A stretch of DNA of 64,000 bases from Nitrobium sp046350935. GTDB lineage: Bacteria > Nitrospirota > Thermodesulfovibrionia > Thermodesulfovibrionales > Dissulfurispiraceae. Location: contig JAXLZK010000002.1 of NCBI GenBank assembly GCA_046350935.1, forward strand, positions 113,204-177,203, read 5' to 3'. The position numbers and the translations under genes were made by a program. This document shows positions 32,316 through 42,500 of this stretch, one piece after another (position 1 is the first letter of the stretch; each line of letters starts with the position of its first letter). The notes under the pieces were generated by a model. It was not told where the DNA came from, made no database searches, and worked only from the letters and a program-made list of their open reading frames with translations.

Positions 32316-33419
32316 CTATTCCGGTATCTGCCGGTACAGGGAGACGGCTGCGGCGGCAAAGACAACGGGGACGATCCAGGGCGCGATGAACGGAGGAATC
32401 GCCCCGGCATATCCCAGGGACAGGAAGAGGGAGTACCCGAACCAGTAGATGAGGCTGATCAGGAGGCCGAGTCCCGCGGCGATGATGCCCCCGTGGGTCT
32501 GCGATTTATGGGGAAGGATCTTCCGGAATATCCTCTGCTCACCCCCGAGGGAAAGGGACATCCCCAGCAGCAACATGAAGAGGTTGATCAGCGGGTAGGA
32601 GAGGCGGGAGCTGATGTCCACCGCGAGCTTGACGTTCCTGAAGCCCGCCTCGTTCAGACGGGTCCGGTAGCGGGAGAGCTCCACAAGGTTCATCTCGCTC
32701 ACCTCCCACAGGTCCTCCTGAAAGATCTTCGGAGACTCGATATTGGGGTAGACGAGCTCCGGCAGCGAGGTGGTCTTTCCCGTGGCGAGGTCGTACACGG
32801 TTACCTTCCTGAGCTTCCACCGGTTGCCTTCCCAAAGGGCGGTCTCCGCATTGATCCTCTCCTTTACCGCCTCAGCTGCGAACGTGAAAATGCTCACCTC
32901 TTTCGAGAGGTTCAGGTCGGGCAGGTAGAGCCCGATGCGCACGATGGAGCCGTCCCGCGCCCGCATATAGAGGGTCCCCTCTTTGAAAGAGACGCCCTTT
33001 TTGCTCTTTGTTATCCGGTTTTTGACCTTCCGGACCTCCTTGGAGGCGGCGGGGATGACCGCCTCTCCGAGGAGGAACCCGGTAAGGGTGAGGAGCACTC
33101 CGAGACCCACGAAGGGCATGAGGATGCTTTTCATTTTGCCGGAAGCCGCTTTGATCGCGACGATTTCCTTCCTCTTGACGGCCTGGGAGAAGATGAGGAG
33201 GCTGCTCAAAAGCGTTGCCATCGCGAGGAGATACTGCAGGTATTTGGGGACGGTCAGTACGGTATACAGGAGAAGCAGGCCTGCAGGAGGCTTGTAGGGC
33301 ATGAAATCGTCGATCTTGTCGATAAGCCCGATAATGCTGAAAACAAGGGAAAGGCCGATACAGAGGAGAGCGAGAGTCCGGAGAAAGTCCTTCAGGTAGA
33401 GTTTTTGCACGATAAGCAT
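32316..33419 (-). CDS. lptG: LPS export permease LptG
   Basis: A 367-residue permease of the YjgP/YjgQ family. It has membrane helices at about 12-32, 45-70 and 95-115, a periplasmic beta-jellyroll in the middle ('KEGTLYMRARDGSIVRIGL'), and three more helices at the end ('LSYPLINLFMLLLGMSLSL'). The start 'MLIVQKLYLKDFLRTLALL' is the family's typical N-terminus. A GTG 23 codons upstream, only 13 bases after lptF, is possible. With LptF and the ATPase LptB it pulls LPS from the inner membrane into the periplasmic bridge leading to LptD. Confidence 0.88.
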   Translation of the reverse strand: MLIVQKLYLKDFLRTLALLCIGLSLVFSIIGLIDKIDDFMPYKPPAGLLLLYTVLTVPKYLQYLLAMATLLSSLLIFSQAVKRKEIVAIKAASGKMKSILMPFVGLGVLLTLTGFLLGEAVIPAASKEVRKVKNRITKSKKGVSFKEGTLYMRARDGSIVRIGLYLPDLNLSKEVSIFTFAAEAVKERINAETALWEGNRWKLRKVTVYDLATGKTTSLPELVYPNIESPKIFQEDLWEVSEMNLVELSRYRTRLNEAGFRNVKLAVDISSRLSYPLINLFMLLLGMSLSLGGEQRIFRKILPHKSQTHGGIIAAGLGLLISLIYWFGYSLFLSLGYAGAIPPFIAPWIVPVVFAAAAVSLYRQIPE

Positions 33420-33501
33420 GATCAGTACGAGGCCCCCTGTTCCTTTTCTCCTGCTCTGTCCGTCCGCTCTGCGCGGCCCCCGCGGCACAAGCCCGCCCGC
33501 C

Positions 33502-34563
33502 TCATCGTCTGCTTACCTTCTCGAAGACCACCAAGGAGACCACCGTCAGGACGGCGAAGGAGATCCACGCTCCCAGGAAGTGGGGGAGCCTGCCCGACCG
33601 CGCCAGGTTCTCTCCATAGAGGAGCACGATATAGTATACGGCAAAGACGGTCAGGCCCACCGTGAGGCCGCCCAGCCGCCCCGACTTTCCCGCCATGAGG
33701 GAGAGTGAGGGCCCCAGCATGACCAGTACGAGGCAGAGCGCCGGCATGGAGACCCTGCGGTGCAGTTCGAGCAGGAGGGGGAGCCGCTTGTCGGGGAACT
33801 CCCGGGCGCCTCTCAGCAGCTCGCCGGGAGTCATTTCACTGTTCTTCCTGTCCGCGGGCTCGATGGAGGGGGAGAGCGAGAAGTGGTACTGCCCGAACTG
33901 TATTTCGGTGAAGGTGTTCTCCTTGGTGATATAGACGTGGCCGTCGCTGAGGGAGAAGCTCAGGGTGTCTCCCTGGGGGAGCAGCCTCCCCTCCCGGGCC
34001 GCGATGACCTTCTGCTCGTCCTTGTTCCTGTCGTCCACGATGAAGATCCCCGCCAGCCTGTCGGGGGAGGGCTTCTCCCTGACCAGGATGACGATGCCCT
34101 TGAAGGCGGTATTGAAGATGCCCTCTTCGATGGTCATGGGCGCCCTCCTTGTAAGGATTTCCGTCAGGTCCTTCCGCAGGAGGGCGCTGCTCGCGGGGCT
34201 GAGGGAAAAGCTCATAGCGATCCCGGCCCCGAAACAGAAGAGGCCGAGGAGGAAGACCGGCCGGGAGATGCTCCTGAACGACAGGCCGCTGCCCCGGAGA
34301 ATGACCAGCTCGCTGTCCGTATTCATCCTTCCGTAGACCAGGAGCACCGAGAGGAGCAAGGCCATGGGGATGGTGAGGATAAGGATCTGGGGCTGGAGAT
34401 ACAGGATGATCCGGGCGATGTCCGCCAGGGAGGCCCCGACTCCCGAAATTATCCTGCTCAGCCGGAGCAGCTTCTCCATCATGAGCGTGAAATTGAGGAA
34501 GAGGAGGGAGAGGAGAAAGGATACCAGGAGCTCCTTGGATATTGTTCTGTGTATCAGCAGCAT
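33502..34563 (-). CDS. lptF: LPS export permease LptF
   Basis: A 353-residue YjgP/YjgQ-family permease. The start chosen is 'MLLIHRTISKELLVSFLLSL', which fits the family; an upstream ATG would add 24 hydrophobic residues. Six membrane helices surround a periplasmic jellyroll ('GIFNTAFKGIVILVREKPSP', 'GDTLSFSLSDGHVYITKENT'). It forms the LptB2FG complex with LptG, whose gene follows. Its gene diverges from that of the IscA-like protein. Confidence 0.88.
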   Translation of the reverse strand: MLLIHRTISKELLVSFLLSLLFLNFTLMMEKLLRLSRIISGVGASLADIARIILYLQPQILILTIPMALLLSVLLVYGRMNTDSELVILRGSGLSFRSISRPVFLLGLFCFGAGIAMSFSLSPASSALLRKDLTEILTRRAPMTIEEGIFNTAFKGIVILVREKPSPDRLAGIFIVDDRNKDEQKVIAAREGRLLPQGDTLSFSLSDGHVYITKENTFTEIQFGQYHFSLSPSIEPADRKNSEMTPGELLRGAREFPDKRLPLLLELHRRVSMPALCLVLVMLGPSLSLMAGKSGRLGGLTVGLTVFAVYYIVLLYGENLARSGRLPHFLGAWISFAVLTVVSLVVFEKVSRR

Positions 34564-34692
34564 AATCGAGTCTATACAATAGCCGATGCAGGGCAAAAAG
34601 GTCAAAAAAGGAAGCAGGAACAAGGGGCCGGTCATTTGCTTTTTGGGGTGTTTTCCTTTATGCTAAAAGTATAAAACTTCTGGAGGTACAAG

Positions 34693-35013
34693 GTGGTTAC
34701 CATTACAGAAAAAGCTGTGGAGAAGGCGAAGGCCATCCTTGCCGCCGAGGGCAAGGACAGCTGGGGGCTCAGGATTTACAGTGCCGGCGGAGGCTGCTGC
34801 GGTCCCTCGTACGGCCTCGACCTGGATGAGAAGCCTCTGGCTGACGACGAAGTGATCGAAAAGGACGGACTGAAGGTTTTTGTTGATAAAAACACCGTGA
34901 CAAACCTTGCAGGGATGCAGCTCGACTATTACGACGACGGGGAGCAGGAGGGGTTCACCCTTTCCGGCGGCGCCGCTCCTTCCTGCAGTTCGGGGTGCAG
35001 CAGCTGCGGATAG
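34693..35013 (+). CDS. IscA/HesB-family protein
   Basis: A 106-residue A-type carrier-like protein starting at GTG with GGAGGTACAAG before it. The fold is seen in 'VTITEKAVEKAKAILAAEGK' and 'LRIYSAGGGCCGPSYGLDLD'. The first cysteine region (GGGCCG) is present, and the tail 'APSCSSGCSSCG' carries three cysteines in place of the usual C-x-C near the end. A-type carriers bind iron or Fe-S clusters for transfer to apoproteins. It ends directly at the hemB start, so the two are probably co-expressed. Confidence 0.85.
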   Translation: MVTITEKAVEKAKAILAAEGKDSWGLRIYSAGGGCCGPSYGLDLDEKPLADDEVIEKDGLKVFVDKNTVTNLAGMQLDYYDDGEQEGFTLSGGAAPSCSSGCSSCG

Positions 35014-35982
35014 ATGTTTCCTGTACACCGGTATAGGAGGCTACGGACAAACAGCGTCATCAGGAGAATGGTCAGGGAGACGGCCATCTCTCCTGATGAT
35101 TTTATTTATCCCCTCTTTGTCACTTTCGGGAAAGGGGTGAGAAAGGAAATCTCCTCCATGCCCGGCTGCTTCCAGGAATCGGTGGACGAAGCGGTGAAGA
35201 ACGCCCGTGAAGTCCACTCCCTCGGAATCCCCTCCGTCATCCTCTTCGGCATTCCCGAAAAGAAGGACGAAGCGGGCAGCGGCGCTTACGACGACAATGG
35301 GATCGTCCAGCAGGCGGTCAGGGCCATCAAGGACGCCATCCCCGAATTATATGTGATCACCGACGTCTGCCTGTGCGAATACACGAGCCACGGGCACTGC
35401 GGCTTCATCGAGAAGGGCGAGGTCGACAACGACAGGACGCTGAACCTCCTCGCGCTGGAGGCCCTCTCCCACGCGGGGGCGGGAGCGGACATGGTGGCCC
35501 CTTCCGACATGATGGACGGACGGGTGGGAGCCCTGCGCACCGCTCTCGACACGGGAGGGTATGCGGACATCCCGATCATGTCCTATGCGGCGAAGTATGC
35601 CTCCGCCTTCTACGGCCCTTTCCGCGAGGCGGCGGAATCCACTCCCCAGTTCGGCGACCGGCGCTCCTACCAGATGGACCCTGCAAACCGGCGGGAGGCG
35701 ATGAAGGAAGTGGCCGCCGATGTTGCCGAAGGGGCCGACATCGTCATGGTGAAGCCGGCCCTCTCCTACCTCGACGTGATCGCCGACGTGCGGGCGTCTT
35801 TTCATGTCCCGGTGGCTGCCTACAACGTGAGCGGGGAGTATTCACTGGTCAAGGCCGCCGAAAAAATGGGCTGGGTGGACGGAAACCGGGTGATGATGGA
35901 GATCCTCACTTCCATAAAACGCGCCGGGGCGGACCTGATCCTTACCTATTTCGCCAAGGACGCCGCAAAGGTCCTCGGCTAA
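35014..35982 (+). CDS. hemB: Delta-aminolevulinic acid dehydratase (porphobilinogen synthase)
   Basis: A 322-residue TIM-barrel enzyme joining two 5-aminolevulinates to porphobilinogen in haem and cobalamin synthesis. The zinc-type cysteine motif 'DVCLCEYTSHGHCG' (C-x-C...C) is present near residue 118. The Schiff-base lysines are in 'PIMSYAAKYASAFYGPFREA' and 'DIVMVKPALSYLDVI'. The start ATG immediately follows the TAG of the IscA-like gene. Its product serves the cytochrome c system whose assembly genes are at 4-5.4 kb. Confidence 0.97.
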   Translation: MFPVHRYRRLRTNSVIRRMVRETAISPDDFIYPLFVTFGKGVRKEISSMPGCFQESVDEAVKNAREVHSLGIPSVILFGIPEKKDEAGSGAYDDNGIVQQAVRAIKDAIPELYVITDVCLCEYTSHGHCGFIEKGEVDNDRTLNLLALEALSHAGAGADMVAPSDMMDGRVGALRTALDTGGYADIPIMSYAAKYASAFYGPFREAAESTPQFGDRRSYQMDPANRREAMKEVAADVAEGADIVMVKPALSYLDVIADVRASFHVPVAAYNVSGEYSLVKAAEKMGWVDGNRVMMEILTSIKRAGADLILTYFAKDAAKVLG

Positions 35983-36002
35983 GATCCGCCCGCTCCTTTC
36001 CT

Positions 36003-36030
36003 CCTTTTCCTCTTTTCCTCTTTTCCTCTT
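36003..36030. repeat. Tandem pyrimidine octamer
   Basis: The unit ttttcctc is repeated three times with partial units on both sides, 20 bases after the hemB stop. It is part of a strand-asymmetric pyrimidine tract. Confidence 0.7.
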
Positions 36031-36504
36031 GCCTCCTCTCTTCACTCGCGCTTCATGCCGTGCAGCAGCGCGTACTCCTGAATGAGGAGAAAAAGGCCTC
36101 CCTTCCCCGGTCTTCAGCTCTCGTCGAGAATATTTACAGAAAAGTCGGAAATTCTTACAAATTCAACGCTCTCGGTACGAACCTGCCTATAAAAAATATT
36201 GTAAATCAAGCATATTATCATTGGCACGTAAGTTGCTTTTTTATACCAGACCAGGGCGGTTATCATGTAACCGACGCGGCGGAGCAGTGCAGTAACGCAT
36301 TGAAAAACTACCATTTTACAACAGCGTGCAACGGCGGGCCGCGTGCAGCGTGTAAAAGAGGGCGAACTGCGCGGGGGTTCCGCAGAAGCCGGCAGTGCGC
36401 CGCCACTGCCCCTCGCGGGGTGCTGTCCGCTGCCGCCACACACTTTTCGGTTTTTCTTCCGGAAACAATCCAGGGTGCCTGCTTGAAGGACAAGGAGGAA
36501 GTCA
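36031..36504. other. Leader region of the lipid-synthase cluster
   Basis: A non-coding stretch between hemB and the first synthase. 36128-36245 is markedly AT-rich compared with the window and contains short repeated motifs upstream of the sigma-54 promoter (tttacagaaaa, cttacaaattc) that could be activator sites. The 250 bases between the promoter and the start codon are GC-rich, and I see no further gene there. Confidence 0.5.
36221..36237 (+). promoter_or_regulatory. Sigma-54 (RpoN) promoter upstream of the synthase cluster
   Basis: ttggcacgtaagttgct matches the -24/-12 consensus YTGGCACGNNNNTTGCW at every fixed position: TGGCAC at 36222-36227, a 5-base spacer, TTGCT at 36233-36237. It points towards the synthase genes and lies about 268 bases before the GTG start, in an AT-rich island. 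Sigma-54 promoters need an enhancer-binding ATPase; none is encoded in the window. Confidence 0.75.
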
Positions 36505-39500
36505 GTGGACTCTGAAGGACAGAGACAAAGCCGTCGCTTCGAGTGCATCGCACTCACTCCGGGAGGGCTGCCCGAGCCCGCCATTGCCGTTGCAGCGGCA
36601 AGGGCCGGCGGAATCGGCGTCCTCGACCTCGAATATACCGACGACGTAAGGACGGCTCACCAGAGTATCGGAATAATGGCGCGTGAAGCAGGGGGGCGCT
36701 GCGGGATCAAGGTGAATTGCGGCGATGACGCTTTCGTCGCCGCCCTCCTGCCGGAGCTCCCGGAATGCATCGAAGTCGCGATCCTCACCGGCGGGGACCC
36801 TGACCAGGTGATACAATCCGCCGCTGCGTTCCATCGCCGGGCGAGGAGAGTGATCCTGGAGGTCACCTCTCTCGATCAGGCGCTCTTCGGGCAGGAGGCG
36901 GGGGTTGACGGACTGCTTGCAAAAGGGAGCGAGGCTGCGGGGATCGTCGGCGAGAAGACCGCATTCATCCTTCTCCAGCAGCTGCTCCCGCGCACGGACC
37001 TGCCGGTGCTTGCCCAGGGAGGCATCGGGGTGCATACCGCTGCCGCCTGTTATGCGGCAGGGGCGGCCGGCGTCGTGCTCGACACGCAGCTGCTCCTGAC
37101 CGGCGAGTCCCCCCTGTCGGAGGAGGTGAAGAAGCATATAGGCAGAATGAACGGCAGCGAGCCGCACCTGTTCGGAGAAGGCACGGCGGCCCCGTGCAGA
37201 CTCTACCTGCGCCCCGGCTCTCCCCAGGCGGAAGATTTCCGGAAAAGAGGGGCTGCGCCCGGCCAATACCGCACCGCGCAGGCCGCGCTGCGGGAGAGTA
37301 TCAGGAAGCGCCTGTCGTGGAGCGATTCCCGGAACCCCGTCTGGCTCCTCGGGCAGGAGGCGGCCTTTGCCGCAGCGTTCGCCCGGAAATACGGCACTGT
37401 CGGCGCGGTCATCCGGGCGATCAGGAGGTCGGTGGAGGACCACATAAAAGCGGCAAAGGCATCGGGGCTTCTCCGGAAAGGTTCCGCCCTGGCGCAGTCC
37501 CACGGAACGCCGTACCCCATTGTGCAGGGGCCCATGGCGCGCATCAGCGACAGCCCCGCCTTTGCGTCCCGGGTGGCCGAGGAGGGAGCCCTGCCGTGCG
37601 TGGCGTTGGCGCAGCTCAGGAGAAAGGAGATCGAACCCCTCCTCCGTGAAACAAAGGAATTGCTGGGCGCCCGTCCGTGGGGCGTCGGACTGCTCGGTTT
37701 CAATACGGAAGACCTCCTCAGGGAGCAGATGGAAGCGCTGACCCTCTTCTCCCCCCCTTTCGCGATCGTCGCGGGCGGCCTGCCCCACCACGCCGCCCTC
37801 CTTGAGGAGCGGGGAATAGCGGCATACGTGCATGTCCCCTCCCCCGACATCCTCGAGCTCTTCCTGCAGGCAGGGGTCAAACGGTTTATTTTCGAGGGAA
37901 GCGAGTGCGGCGGGCATATCGGCCCCCGGTCGAGCTTCGTCCTCTGGGAAGCCATGACGGACAAACTCCTCGAAGCGCTGAAGGAAGGGGATGCATCCGA
38001 CCCCTACCACCTCCTGTATGCAGGCGGAATCCACGACGCCCTCTCCGCGTCGATGGTGGCCGCGCTCGCCGCCCCCCTGGCGCGCAGGGGAGTGCGCATC
38101 GGTCTGCAGATGGGCACCGCATACCTCCTCACGTCCGAAATCGTGCAGACGGGAGCGCTCCTGGAGGGCTACCAGGAGAAGGTGCTCGCCTGCTCCGAAA
38201 CGTCGGTGCTCGAGTTCTCCCCAGGCCATGCCGTCCGGTGCTGCGCCACCCCCTTTGTCGAAAAGTTCGAAGCGGCGAAAAGGGACCTGCTGGAGCAAAA
38301 AGCCCCGCCCCGGGAGATGTCCGCCGCCCTCGAACGGCTGATGGCGGGCACGTCCCGCATCGCGGCGAAGGGCCTCGCGCGGAGCGGGGAGGAGGTCCGT
38401 CCCGGGGAGAGGTCTTCCCTTGTCCCGGTTGACGGGAAAAGGCAGCATGAAGAGGGACTCTATATGGTGGGCCAGCTTGCGGCCCTGCACGACCTGACCA
38501 GCACGATCGGTGCGCTGCACGAAGAGGTGACGACAAAAGCCGCCGCGCGTCTCGCCTCGGTGCTCCCCTGCGAGGCGGGTCAGGCGCGGAGGGAGGCGCT
38601 CCCCTCCTCTATCGCCGTCATCGGCATGGCCTGCCTCTTTCCGAAAGCCGGAGACCTCGGAGCGTACTGGAAAAACATCCTGAGCTCCACGAATGCGATC
38701 ACCGAAATTCCGCAGCACCGGTGGGACTGGCGGCTGTACTACAGCGAAGACAGGCATGCCCGTGACAGGATCTATTCACGCTGGGGAGGGTTTCTCGACG
38801 ACCTCGCTTTCGATCCCACTCTCTACGGAATGCCGCCGAAATCGGTGGAGTCCATCGACCCGATGCAGCTCATGGCCCTGGAAGTCGCCCGGCGCACCCT
38901 CATCGACGCAGGCTACGAAAACAGGGAGTTCGACCGGGAAACGACATCGGTCATTATCGGCGCCAGCGGGGGGACCGGGGACGTCGGCATGCAGTACGGG
39001 CTGCGCGCCGAGCTGCCGAGATTCCAGGGCGGCCTCCCCGACGCGGTCGCGCAGCGCCTGCCCGAGTGGACGGAGGACACGTTTGCAGGGATACTGCCGA
39101 ACGTTATTGCCGGGCGCATCGCAAACCGTCTGAACCTCGGCGGGGTGAATTTCACCACCGATGCGGCGTGCGCCTCTTCGCTCGCCGCGGTCTATCAGGC
39201 CGTCGGAGAGCTGGCGTCCGGACGGAGCGACCTTGCGCTCGCCGGCGGCGTCGATACCGTCCAGGGGCCGTTCGGGTATATGTGCTTCAGCAAGACCCAG
39301 GCGCTGTCCGCGCGCGGACAGTGCCGCACCTTCGACGCCGCCGCGGACGGGATCGTCATCTCCGAGGGCATCGCGATGGTGGCGTTGAAGCGGCTTGAGG
39401 ATGCCGAGCGCGACGGCGACCGCATCTATGCGGTGATCAAGGGGGTGGGCGGCAGCAGCGACGGGAAGGCGAAAGGCCTGACGGCCCCCCTTCCGAAAGG

Positions 39501-42500
39501 GCAGCTGCTCGCCATGCGCCGCGCATACGAGCAGGCGGGCTTCGGTCCGGAGACTGTCGGCCTGTTCGAGGCGCACGGCACCGGAACGGTCGTCGGCGAT
39601 ACCGCCGAACTCGAAAGCACGACGCTCCTGCTCAGGGAGGCGGGCGCCGCACCGCACCAGGCGGCCATCGGCTCGGTGAAGACCCTGATCGGTCACACGA
39701 AGGCGACGGCGGGGGTCGCCGGCCTGCTGAAGGCGGCGCTGGCCCTGCACTATCGAGTCGTTCCGCCGCACTACGGCGTAAGCCGGCCGAATAAAGTGCT
39801 GCTGGAGCCGGACAGCCCGCTCTATCTCTCCGATCAGGCGGTCCCGTGGGTCTCCGCCGCAGACAGGCCGCGCCGCGCCGCGGTGAGCGCATTCGGGTTC
39901 GGCGGCACCAACTTCCACATCGTCCTGGAAGAGCCCCGTCCGCAGCACGGCGCCCCGCCCGGTCCGGCGGCGGGCCGGCAGTGGCCGTCCGAGCTGCTGG
40001 TTTGGTGCGGAGCCGACCGGGAGGAGTTGAAGGCCCAGGTAATGCGCACACAAAAGGAGCTCGAAAAAGGAACAGCCCCGGCGCTCCGCGCCCTCGCCGG
40101 CGCTTTGGCCCGGAACTACCGCGCGGAGGGGGAGGTCCTCGCCCTCGTCGCCGCCGATGCAGGCGACCTGGCAGTGAAGATCCGCTCCGCCCTGGGCTTC
40201 CTTGAGGGAGAGAGTGCGCCTCTTCAGCCCGGCGTGTACCACGGCGCGCGCACCGGGCGCGGCGGCAGGCTGGCGGTGCTGTTTCCGGGCCAGGGGTCCC
40301 AGTATACAGGGATGCTGCGCGAGCTCGCGCTGCATTTTCCCGTCTGCGCCTCCACCCTGTCCGAAGCCGAGCAGCACCTGGCGGAGCATTGTGCACGGCG
40401 GTTCGGCGAGGGAACGCGGTTGAGCCGCTTCCTCTTCCCCCGGGCCGTCTATAGCGATCATGACAGGAGCGCCGCGACAAAGGCTCTGACCGGCACCGAT
40501 GTGGCGCAGCCCGCCCTGGGCGCCGTGGAGGCGGGCCTCTGGAGGCTGATGGAATCGTTCGGCGTGCGGCCGGATATGGCCGCCGGCCACAGTTATGGAG
40601 AATTTGTAGCGCTCTTCGCCGCCGGAGCTCTCGATTTCCCAGCACTCCTGTCCGTTTCCGAGGCCAGGGGCAGGTTGATCGTCGACGCCGTGAAAAACGC
40701 CTGTACGGAGCCGGGGAGCATGGCGGCGGTGCAGGCGCCGAGACGCGATGTCGAAAAGATGATCTCCGGTATCGGAGGGGTGATCGTCGCCAACCACAAC
40801 GCCCCCCGTCAATGCGTCCTCTCCGGATCGGCGGCGGCGCTCGAAGAGGCCTCCGGAAGAATGGCGCAGGCGGGGATCACCGTCACCGCGCTCCCCGTTG
40901 CAGCAGCTTTTCATTCGCGCTTTGTGGAGCCGGCCCGGTCCTCCCTGGCGGACGTGATCGGACGGACGGCGTGGCGGAGGCCCCGCATTCCGGTCTACTC
41001 GAATACGACGGGAGAGCCGCACGCCGACGATGTGGAGAAAGTAAAACAGGTCATGACGGACCACCTGGTGAGGCCGGTCGAATTCGTTGCGCAGATCGAG
41101 GCGATGTATCGGGACGGAGCGCGGATTTTCCTCGAACTGGGGCCGAAGGCCGTTCTGACCAGGCTTGTTGACGGCATCCTCGGCGGGGTACCGCACAAGG
41201 CCGTCGCGATCGACGGCAACGGCGGCGGCGTCACCGGAATGCTGCATGCGTTCGGCGAGCTGCTCTGCGCTGGGGTGCCGCTCGACGTTTCACGGCTGTT
41301 CGTGGGCGTTTCCTCCGCTCCGGAAGGGCTGCGGCCCCCGGAGCGGGACCGCGCGCATGCCTGGCTCCTGAACGGCAGCCGCGCCCGTCGTGCGGCTGAA
41401 CAGGAGCGGCAGACCGGCGTCCTCGCCGGGGAAGCGCTCCTCAGTACGGCCCTGCCGGGCGGAGAACCGGCCGGGAAGGAAAAGAAGCTGCCTGCACACC
41501 CTGACACGAAGCCGGTCGGCACGGATGCCCCGGCACCGGAACAACAGCGGAAGGAGGGATTCCAGATGGAGGGAAGCAAACAGGCGCCGTCGTCTGCCGG
41601 AGGACAGGCAGTCATGGCTGAGTATTTTGAGACGATGCGGCAGTTTCTCGCAGCACAGGAGCGCATCATGCTGATGTATATGGGCGGAGCCGCGAACGGG
41701 CGGAGCTCCGGACAAAGGCCGCCCCGTGCCGTACCCTTCGAGGGGTTCTCCGGTGAAAGCACGCCGGGAGCCAGGCCCCCCGCCCTCACCTCCACGGTGC
41801 CCTCACCGCCGGAGCCGCCCCCCGGAACGCGGGCGAAAGCGGCACCGCAGGACGGACGCGGCGGGGTGTCTGCCGTGAGGGAGGCTCCGGGTGCGCCCGC
41901 TGCGGCTTCCCCCTTGGTGCAGCCTGCCGGACTCCCTCCTGAAACCGTGGCGGCTGAAGCCACGGCGACAGGAATTATGACGGCTGCACCCAAGCCGGCT
42001 GAACGCATCGACCGGGCAGAGATGGCCGGCATCCTGCTCGGCATCATCGAGGAAAAAACCGGGTATCCTCCCGATATGGTCGGTCTGACGCAGAACCTGG
42101 AGGCCGACCTCGGCATCGATTCCATAAAACGCGTCGAGATCGTCGGCGCACTGCTGAAAGCATTGCCCCCGCTGTACGGGAAGGCGCTCGGCAAGGACCT
42201 CGGCGGCCTGAATACCCGGCCGACGCTGAGCGGCATGCTGGACCTCCTCGACACCATCAAAGGAGAGGAGGACGTACCCGCCCCTTTTGATCAGGCCGAA
42301 GTGGGAGCAGCGGCTTGCAGCACAAGCCACCCATTTCGGCATGTCATCGAGCCGGAGCCGGAGCCTGTCGGCGCGCGTGCGCTGAAGCGCCTGAACAGGG
42401 GCCGTTTTCTCATTACGCAGGATGCCGAGGGAGTGGCTGAGGAGCTCACCCGGCTGCTCCATGCCCGCGGGTGCACCGTGAGCACGGTGCCGCGCGAGAT

